58,985 nt of DNA from Acidimicrobiales bacterium. GTDB taxonomy: Bacteria > Actinomycetota > Acidimicrobiia > Acidimicrobiales > AC-9. Location of the stretch: contig DASXCO010000170.1 of assembly GCA_036491125.1 (NCBI GenBank), positions 1 to 58,985 on the forward strand, written 5' to 3'. This document shows, piece by piece, positions 51,458-58,985 of the stretch (positions are counted from its first letter, which is position 1; the number at the start of each line of letters is the position of its first letter). The position numbers were made by a program, and so were the translations under genes. Below the pieces are notes generated by a model. The model saw only the letters and a list, made by a program, of their open reading frames with translations, had not been told where the DNA came from and did no database searches.

Positions 51458-52506
51458 TGGCTCCCCTTCCCGCCACCATGCCCGTCGCCGTGTTCGGCCG
51501 GCGGGAGATCACCGTCGAGGACCGGCCGGTGCCCGCCCTGGAGCCGCACGACGTGCTGGTCGAGGTGGGCCATTGCGGCGTCTGCGGGAGCGACCTGCAT
51601 TTCGTCATCGACGGGTGGGGGCGCCCGGGCTCGATCGGAGGCCACGAGTGGTCCGGGGTCATCGCCGCCGTCGGCAGCGAGGTGAGCCGGTGGTCGGTCG
51701 GCGACCGCGTGGTCGGAGGTGTCCACTCCTGCGGCGAGTGCCGCTACTGCCAGGCCGGCCGGCCGACCTTGTGCACCGGACGGGGACGGGTGGGGAGCGG
51801 CGAATGGCAGGGCGCCTTCGCTGGCTACGTGCGCGAGCACGAAGAGGCCCTCAACCGCGTCCCCGATGGCTTGTCGGCCCGCGTCGCCGCCCTGGCCGAG
51901 CCGCTCGCCGTGGCCCTGCACGGGATCACACTCAGTGGCGCCCGACCCGGCCAGCGTGTGCTCGTCACTGGCGCCGGGCCGATCGGGAGCCTTGTCACCG
52001 CAGCCCTTCTCGCCCGCGGCGTCACCGACGTCACGGTCAGCGAGCCCGGCGAGCGACGCCGCCAGCTGGCCACCGCCCTCGGAGCGGCCACGGTGACCCC
52101 CGATCAGCTGGTCGCTCCGGACTGGCCCTCATCGGTGGTCGAGGAGCCGTTCGACGCCGTCCTGGAATGCTCGGGCCGGGCCAGCGCCATGGAGGCGGCC
52201 CTGGGCCAGTTGGTCGCAGCCGGCACCCTGGTCCTCGTCGGAGCGGGCATCGACCCGCCCCGCTTCGACCCGAACCGGATCATTCTCAACGAGCTGATCG
52301 TCACCGGCGCCTTCTGCTACGACGCTGACGGGTTCACCGACGCCCTCGACCTCCTCGCCGGCGGCCGGTTGGCCACCGACCTGCTCATCGAGGACAACGA
52401 CATCGCGCTCAGCGGTCTGCTCGACGCAATGGAGGGCCTGGCCGCGGGCGACATCGCCGGCAAGGTCATGGTCGCCGGTCCGATGGGCCGGCACGACGAT
52501 CCCTGA
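51457..52506 (+). CDS. Zinc-dependent alcohol dehydrogenase (medium-chain)
   Basis: A 349-residue MDR enzyme of the sorbitol/threonine dehydrogenase type. Catalytic zinc ligands are Cys40 (GHCGVCGSD), His63 and Glu64 (GGHEWSG). The structural zinc site is complete: Cys92, Cys95, Cys98, Cys106 in the lobe CGECRYCQAGRPTLC. The Rossmann motif is VTGAGPIGSLVTAALLARG. It would oxidise a polyol or sugar alcohol with NAD(P). Start ATG 51457 overlaps the aldolase stop by one base (TGATG); GTG 51454 is an alternative. Confidence 0.9.
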   Translation: MAPLPATMPVAVFGRREITVEDRPVPALEPHDVLVEVGHCGVCGSDLHFVIDGWGRPGSIGGHEWSGVIAAVGSEVSRWSVGDRVVGGVHSCGECRYCQAGRPTLCTGRGRVGSGEWQGAFAGYVREHEEALNRVPDGLSARVAALAEPLAVALHGITLSGARPGQRVLVTGAGPIGSLVTAALLARGVTDVTVSEPGERRRQLATALGAATVTPDQLVAPDWPSSVVEEPFDAVLECSGRASAMEAALGQLVAAGTLVLVGAGIDPPRFDPNRIILNELIVTGAFCYDADGFTDALDLLAGGRLATDLLIEDNDIALSGLLDAMEGLAAGDIAGKVMVAGPMGRHDDP

Positions 52507-52520
52507 CTCGAGGGAGAGAG

Positions 52521-53009
52521 ATGACAGATACCGACACGTCCACTGGACCGCCGTCACCGCGGCGCCAACCGCGCTTCAACCACGTTGCCATGAGCATGCC
52601 GGCCGACGCGCTCGACGAGACCGGGCGAAAGGAGATCGTCGAGTTCTATCGGGAGGTCTTCGGTTGGGAGGAGCTGCCCACCCTGACCGAGGATCGCCAC
52701 CGGCTGGTGCTCCAGGCGTACACCTATGAGCAGTTCGTGTTCCTCATCGCCGACGAACCACCCATGACCTGTCCGGGACTCGACCACTTCGGCATGTCGG
52801 TGGGCACCGGTAGGGAGCTGGACGAGATCCTGGCCCGGAGCAAGGCGTTCGCCGCTCGCGACGAACGGGTCGAGATCATCGACCGGAAGGTCGATGACTA
52901 CGGCATGCTCAAGCTCCATAGCTTCTACGTGCGCTACCTGCTCCCCCTCATGATCGAGGTCCAGCACTTCGAGTGGACGGAGGGCCACGCTCCGGCTGCG
53001 GCCGACTGA
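52521..53009 (+). CDS. VOC (glyoxalase/dioxygenase fold) family protein
   Basis: A 162-residue protein with the vicinal oxygen chelate pattern: FNHVAMSMPADALDETGRKEIVEFYREVFGW for the first beta-alpha module, GLDHFGMSVGTGRELDEILARSKAF for the second, and LPLMIEVQHFEW closing the site. His22, His93 and Glu150 (approximate) are candidates for the metal site. AGGGAGAGAG precedes the ATG. It is last in the four-gene operon and may be an isomerase, lyase or dioxygenase; the sequence does not decide. Confidence 0.78.
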   Translation: MTDTDTSTGPPSPRRQPRFNHVAMSMPADALDETGRKEIVEFYREVFGWEELPTLTEDRHRLVLQAYTYEQFVFLIADEPPMTCPGLDHFGMSVGTGRELDEILARSKAFAARDERVEIIDRKVDDYGMLKLHSFYVRYLLPLMIEVQHFEWTEGHAPAAAD

Positions 53010-53067
53010 CGTCTCACCCCGCCCGGATCCCCCGACCGGGGTACGAGTTGCCTGCCCGGTCATGCTC

Positions 53068-53073
53068 TACCCT
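53068..53073 (+). promoter_or_regulatory. Probable -10 box of a leaderless promoter
   Basis: TACCCT ends 9 bases before the GTG at 53082, and there is no ribosome binding site. The layout matches the other leaderless starts in the window. No TGAC-N6-GTCA operator is near it. Confidence 0.42.
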
Positions 53074-53081
53074 CATTGACC

Positions 53082-54734
53082 GTGGGGGTGCGGACGAGAT
53101 CGGTTTGGACACGGCTGTCGAGGCCGAGGCGGCTCACGCGGCTCGGCACCGGCGCCGCGGTGGCGTTGAGTCTGCTGGGCCTGGGCAGCCTTGTCGTGCC
53201 GTCGCTCGACGCCGACACCGTCCCTGCGGGCGCCACCGTGAGCAGCCAGCCGGGGCAGCCGATCCAGGGGTTCGGCGCGTCCGGGGCCTGGTGGCCGAAC
53301 GACCTCCAGCACTTCAGCCCGGCCGGCCAGCAACAGGTCGCCAGTCTCCTGTTCGATCCCTCGGGGCTCGGGCTCAGCCAGTACCGGTACAACATCGGCG
53401 GTGGCGGCGTCGGCGTGACGACTCCGGAGAAGAAGGCGCCGACGTTCTTCGCCGGCCCCGGCAGCTACAACTGGTCGGCCGATCCGGGTGGCGTCGGCTT
53501 CCTGCTACTGGCGGCCCAGCACGGTGTGCGCACGCTCGTGGGCTTCGTCAACAGTGCGCCCGCGGCGTGGACCACGGACGACAAGAGCTGTGGAGGTGCC
53601 CTCGTGCCGGGCTCCGAGGCCGCCTACGCCAACTACCTGAGCACGGTCGTGGCCCATCTCCACGACGTCGATCACGTCACCCTGTCCTACGTCAGCCCCA
53701 TGAACGAGCCCGACGCGTCACAGTCGACCTGCCGGCAGGAGGGCATGAGGGTGCCGGTCGCCCAGCGCGCCCCGCTGGTGAAGGCTCTGGCCAGCGCGCT
53801 CGCCAAGCGGGCGCCCTACGCCCACGTGATCGCCGACGAGTCGAGCCTGGTGGCGGCCCAGCTGTTGCCCGAGGCGCCCCGTTGGCTCTCGGTTCCCGGC
53901 GCCGCGTCGTCGGTGGCAGCCATCGCCCACCACACCTACGACTATCCACCCCCGGCCGTCCTCCAGCAGGTTGCCCAGCTGGGCCAGCAATTCCATAAGC
54001 CCCTCTGGGCGAGCGAGATCTGTTGTCACAACAACCGTGGATTCGGGTACCAGTTCGACCCGACGATGACCAGCGGCATGTGGCTGGCCAACACCATATG
54101 GGCCGATCTCACCCAGGCCCACGACTCCGCCTTCGACTGGTGGACGGCGCTCTCGCCGAGGCTCGGGTGCAATCCCGTCGCCGACCCCGCCTGCGCGACC
54201 AGGGTCAACCCGCTGGGTCGGAACGACGGCCTTCTCTACTACGACCCGGCCGCCACCGTCGACCACAACGAGACGATCTACACGACGAAGCGGTACTGGG
54301 CGCTGGGCAACTTCAGCCGCTACGTCCGTCCGGGGGCCGTGCTCCACGAGGTCACCGGCGCCCCTCCGGGCACCCGGGCCGCGGCGTTCAGCTCCAAGAG
54401 CGGGTGGTCGATCGTCGTCATCGACGACTCGCCAGCGGGCACCCCGCCGACCCCCTTCACGCTGCACATCCCGACGGGCGGGCACGCCCTGGCGCCGGTC
54501 ACCGCCGCGCAGACCAGTGAGACGCTCAACCTGGCCCCGGTCCCGTTGCCGCGTTACCGGAGCGGGACGATGACCGCCTCGATCGCACCGCATAGCGTCA
54601 CGACCTATGTGTTCTCCAGCTCACCTTCGCGTAGCCACGTGACCACCGCCGCCCTGCGGCAGCCAGGACGGGGCCCCAGCGAGTCCAGCGGGCGAGGCAG
54701 CCTGGTCCAGACCCGGAGGACGGCGCGAGCCTGA
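53082..54734 (+). CDS. Secreted GH30-like glycoside hydrolase
   Basis: A 550-residue secreted hydrolase. A long signal or signal anchor (residues about 15-40, GAAVALSLLGLGSLVV) is followed by a TIM-barrel with QPIQGFGASGAWW, typical of GH30 enzymes (glucosylceramidase, xylanase and galactanase group). The acid/base Glu209 is in SPMNEPD and the nucleophile Glu312 in LWASEICC. A beta-sandwich domain forms the C-terminal third. GTG 53082 is preferred because of the -10 box at 53068; TTG at 53076 is possible. It starts the glycan-related block and is 5 bases before the epimerase. Confidence 0.82.
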   Translation: MGVRTRSVWTRLSRPRRLTRLGTGAAVALSLLGLGSLVVPSLDADTVPAGATVSSQPGQPIQGFGASGAWWPNDLQHFSPAGQQQVASLLFDPSGLGLSQYRYNIGGGGVGVTTPEKKAPTFFAGPGSYNWSADPGGVGFLLLAAQHGVRTLVGFVNSAPAAWTTDDKSCGGALVPGSEAAYANYLSTVVAHLHDVDHVTLSYVSPMNEPDASQSTCRQEGMRVPVAQRAPLVKALASALAKRAPYAHVIADESSLVAAQLLPEAPRWLSVPGAASSVAAIAHHTYDYPPPAVLQQVAQLGQQFHKPLWASEICCHNNRGFGYQFDPTMTSGMWLANTIWADLTQAHDSAFDWWTALSPRLGCNPVADPACATRVNPLGRNDGLLYYDPAATVDHNETIYTTKRYWALGNFSRYVRPGAVLHEVTGAPPGTRAAAFSSKSGWSIVVIDDSPAGTPPTPFTLHIPTGGHALAPVTAAQTSETLNLAPVPLPRYRSGTMTASIAPHSVTTYVFSSSPSRSHVTTAALRQPGRGPSESSGRGSLVQTRRTARA

Positions 54735-54739
54735 CCGGG

Positions 54740-57003
<2,264 letters not shown>

Positions 57004-57014
57004 CCGCAGGGCGG

Positions 57015-57788
57015 GTGCGCCGTCGAGCCTCGTCGGACACGTCACCGGTCGACGCCGAGGCCGAGGCGGATTTCGCTGCCCATCACGGGTCACCCCAGCT
57101 GTCCCCGCTCACGGTTCTCGTCCCTGCCTACAACGAGGCCGGCAACATCGGCCGGGTCCTGGACTCGATCCCCGAGCACGTCTGCGGGCTGGCCGTCTCG
57201 GTGCTGGTCGTGGTGGACGGCGGCCACGACGGCACCGAGGAGATCGTGCGGGCCCGCGGGGACTACGCCTGTGTGGCACCCGTCAATCGGGGCCAGGGGG
57301 CGGCCCTGCGACTGGGGTACCGGATGGCACTCGCCCACGGAGCCCGCTACCTCGCCACCATCGACGCCGACGGGCAGTACGACCCCGGCGAGCTGGCCGG
57401 GCTCGTCCAGCCGCTGATCGACGACGAGGCGGACCTCGTCACCGGCTCGCGCCGGCTCGGGTCGTCGGAGGTCGGCGACCGGACGCGGGCCGCGGGCGTG
57501 GTCGTCTTCGCCCGCCTCATCACCGTCCTCACCGGCCAGCGCATCACCGACCCGGCCTTCGGCCTGCGAGCGATGAAGGCGGAGGTCCCGGCGGCGCTGC
57601 TCCTCGAGCAGTCCCAGTACCAGGCGGCTGAGCTGCTGATCGCCGCCATCCTGGCCGGCTACCGGGTGGCCGAGCGACCGGGTGTCATGAGGCCGCGGTC
57701 CTCGGGGACGACCAAGAAGGGAAGCAACCTGGCCTACGGGTACCGCTACGCCCGGGTCGTGCTGGCGACCTGGCTGCGGGACCGGTGA
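57015..57788 (+). CDS. Family 2 glycosyltransferase
   Basis: A 257-residue GT2 enzyme of the polyprenyl-phosphate sugar synthase type. TVLVPAYNEAGNIGRVLDSI is the nucleotide-binding start, the metal-binding DAD motif is at Asp117-Asp119 in IDADGQYDPGEL, and TGSRR with ITDPAFGLRAM completes the usual order. It has no transmembrane segments. The GTG at 57015 starts the homologous region; the longer frame lies inside sqdB. It follows sqdB by 11 bases and overlaps the YfhO-like gene by 4 bases, so it may transfer a sugar, possibly sulfoquinovose, to a lipid carrier (inference). Confidence 0.86.
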   Translation: MRRRASSDTSPVDAEAEADFAAHHGSPQLSPLTVLVPAYNEAGNIGRVLDSIPEHVCGLAVSVLVVVDGGHDGTEEIVRARGDYACVAPVNRGQGAALRLGYRMALAHGARYLATIDADGQYDPGELAGLVQPLIDDEADLVTGSRRLGSSEVGDRTRAAGVVVFARLITVLTGQRITDPAFGLRAMKAEVPAALLLEQSQYQAAELLIAAILAGYRVAERPGVMRPRSSGTTKKGSNLAYGYRYARVVLATWLRDR

Positions 57789-58985
57789 CGAGGGTGACGA
57801 GCTCGGCCGGCGAGGGCCGGTCGGCAGCCGGTGGGGAGGGCCGGCTCGATGTCACGACCCGACGCCGGCATGCGCTGGCCGGCGCCGTCCGGCCGGGCCC
57901 GCTGGCCGTGGCCGTGCTCGTCATGGTGCCGGTGCTGACCTTCTCGGTGCCGGCTCTCGCCGGGCACCCCCTCCTCGGCAACGACAATCTCATCCAGAAC
58001 TTCCCCCTTCGGGTGCTCGTCGCCCGCAACCTCGACCACGGCCACCTTCCTCTCTGGAACCCCTACATCTGGAGCGGTACCGCCCTGCTGGGCGGTCTCA
58101 ACGCCGGCGCCTTCTATCCCGGGACGCTGCTGTTCACTGTGCTGCCCGCGGAAGCCGCGTTTGTCGTAAACGAGATCCTCGTCTACGTCGTCGGCGCCCT
58201 CGGCCTCTACGTGTTCCTGCGCCGATCCCGCCTCTCGGTCGGAGCCTCCTTCCTCGGCAGCCTGTCGTTCTGGGTGGGGGGCTTCATGAGCGCCCAGCTG
58301 AGCCACATCGACCTGGTGCAGGGGGCGAGCCTGGTGCCCTGGATGCTGGTCGCCCTCCACCGGATGGCCCATCCGCCCGGGGCGGCGAAGCCGCGGGCAG
58401 CATGGCCGACGGTGCTGCTGGGGGCGTGCATCGGCCTGCTCGTCCTGACGGGCTCGCCCGAGGCCCTGATCGACGACTCCATCATCGTGGCCATCTACGG
58501 GGGGTGGCTGGTCTGGCGTCACCGAACGGGCCGGATCCTCGTTCAGATGGCGATCGCCGCCGCTGCGGCCCTCGTCCTCACCAGCATCCAGTGGCTCCCA
58601 GGCCTGGTCTTCGCGTCCCACTCGCAACGATCGGGCAGCTCGTACGCCTTCTTCATCACCGGGTCGCTCCCGCCCAAGCTGACCACCCTGACGGCCATGC
58701 CGTATCTGCTGGGAAGCTACGGACGCTTCGGCCTTCCCCTGTACCGCGGCCAGTACAACCTGGCCGAGGTCAGCTCCTACGTCGGCATCCTCCCCATCTG
58801 TGCCGCCTTCGCCATGCTCACACGGCCGTGGCGGTCACGCCGGGCATCGCAGGGACTGGGAGTGTGGTACCTGCTGATCGCGGTCGGCCTGGTCCTGTCG
58901 TTCGGCGGCTACACCCCGCTCGGCCACCTCCTCGTCCACATCCCCATCTACGGCCAGCAGCGGCTGCAGAACCGCAACATGGTGA
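57785..58985 (+). CDS. YfhO-like multi-spanning membrane protein, 3' end outside window
   Basis: A partial frame of 400 codons, open to the window edge. After a cytoplasmic N-terminus of about 40 residues come many hydrophobic helices. The first outer loop GHPLLGNDNLIQNFPLRV, then LPLWNPYIWSGTALLGGLNAGAFYP and IPIYGQQRLQNRN, are typical of the YfhO family, GT-C-like proteins that act on the outer face of the membrane. In Firmicutes, YfhO works with a GT2 polyprenyl-phosphate glycosyltransferase to decorate surface polymers. The GTG start overlaps the GT2 stop (GTGA), supporting a joint function here. The complete length is unknown. Confidence 0.8.
   Translation, partial: MTRVTSSAGEGRSAAGGEGRLDVTTRRRHALAGAVRPGPLAVAVLVMVPVLTFSVPALAGHPLLGNDNLIQNFPLRVLVARNLDHGHLPLWNPYIWSGTALLGGLNAGAFYPGTLLFTVLPAEAAFVVNEILVYVVGALGLYVFLRRSRLSVGASFLGSLSFWVGGFMSAQLSHIDLVQGASLVPWMLVALHRMAHPPGAAKPRAAWPTVLLGACIGLLVLTGSPEALIDDSIIVAIYGGWLVWRHRTGRILVQMAIAAAAALVLTSIQWLPGLVFASHSQRSGSSYAFFITGSLPPKLTTLTAMPYLLGSYGRFGLPLYRGQYNLAEVSSYVGILPICAAFAMLTRPWRSRRASQGLGVWYLLIAVGLVLSFGGYTPLGHLLVHIPIYGQQRLQNRNMV

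Overview
The window is GC-rich, uses many GTG starts, and is packed with acyl-CoA dehydrogenases, CoA ligases, class III CoA transferases, SDRs and amidohydrolases. That suggests an actinobacterium with heavy lipid or alicyclic-acid catabolism. An Acidimicrobiia-like or related soil lineage is my inference; no rRNA or other taxonomic marker is present. I count 50 protein genes, the first and last cut by the window edges. I see no tRNA, rRNA, CRISPR array, insertion sequence or phage gene, and no gene-free stretch over 300 bases.

Region 1 (1-33.8 kb) is a mosaic of short, often divergent operons for acyl-CoA metabolism. It has two divergent pairs of acyl-CoA dehydrogenases built like two-subunit steroid-type enzymes, a fifth acyl-CoA dehydrogenase, two enoyl-CoA hydratases and two CaiB/BaiF proteins (one a double-domain fusion). 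It also has a fused class I CoA transferase, a thiolase, a thiolase-like lipid-transfer protein, a fused NDP-forming acyl-CoA synthetase, three AMP-forming ligases, two SDRs, a MaoC-like dehydratase, an LLM flavin oxidoreductase, a SRPBCC protein, a cupin, two amidohydrolases, one TetR regulator and, oddly, a GH38 alpha-mannosidase.

Region 2 (34-49.8 kb) is uptake. Two branched-chain-amino-acid-type ABC transporters, each with LivH and LivM fused into one polypeptide, are accompanied by two extracellular binding lipoproteins, a small lipoprotein, a third amidohydrolase, an unrecognised secreted protein with a C-terminal anchor, a membrane protein with an Ada-like metal motif, and an MFS permease.

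Region 3 (49.8-53.0 kb) is a compact operon of a D-2-hydroxyacid dehydrogenase, a class II aldolase, a zinc alcohol dehydrogenase and a VOC protein. Region 4 (53.1-58.98 kb) is about glycans: a secreted GH30-like hydrolase, a sugar-nucleotide epimerase, a clear UDP-sulfoquinovose synthase (sqdB/SQD1 type), a GT2 glycosyltransferase and a YfhO-like multi-spanning protein.

The most striking signal is regulatory. A 14-base palindrome, TGACRNNNNYGTCA, occurs in at least nine promoter gaps spread over 42 kb, seven with both TGAC and GTCA arms intact. It precedes dehydrogenases, CoA ligases, CoA transferases, an SDR, all three amidohydrolases or their divergent neighbours, both transporter binding proteins and the dehydrogenase/aldolase operon. 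This looks like one regulon joining uptake, CoA activation and oxidation of a still unknown substrate. Several of these promoters have a -10 box only 8-10 bases before the start codon, so the messages are probably leaderless.
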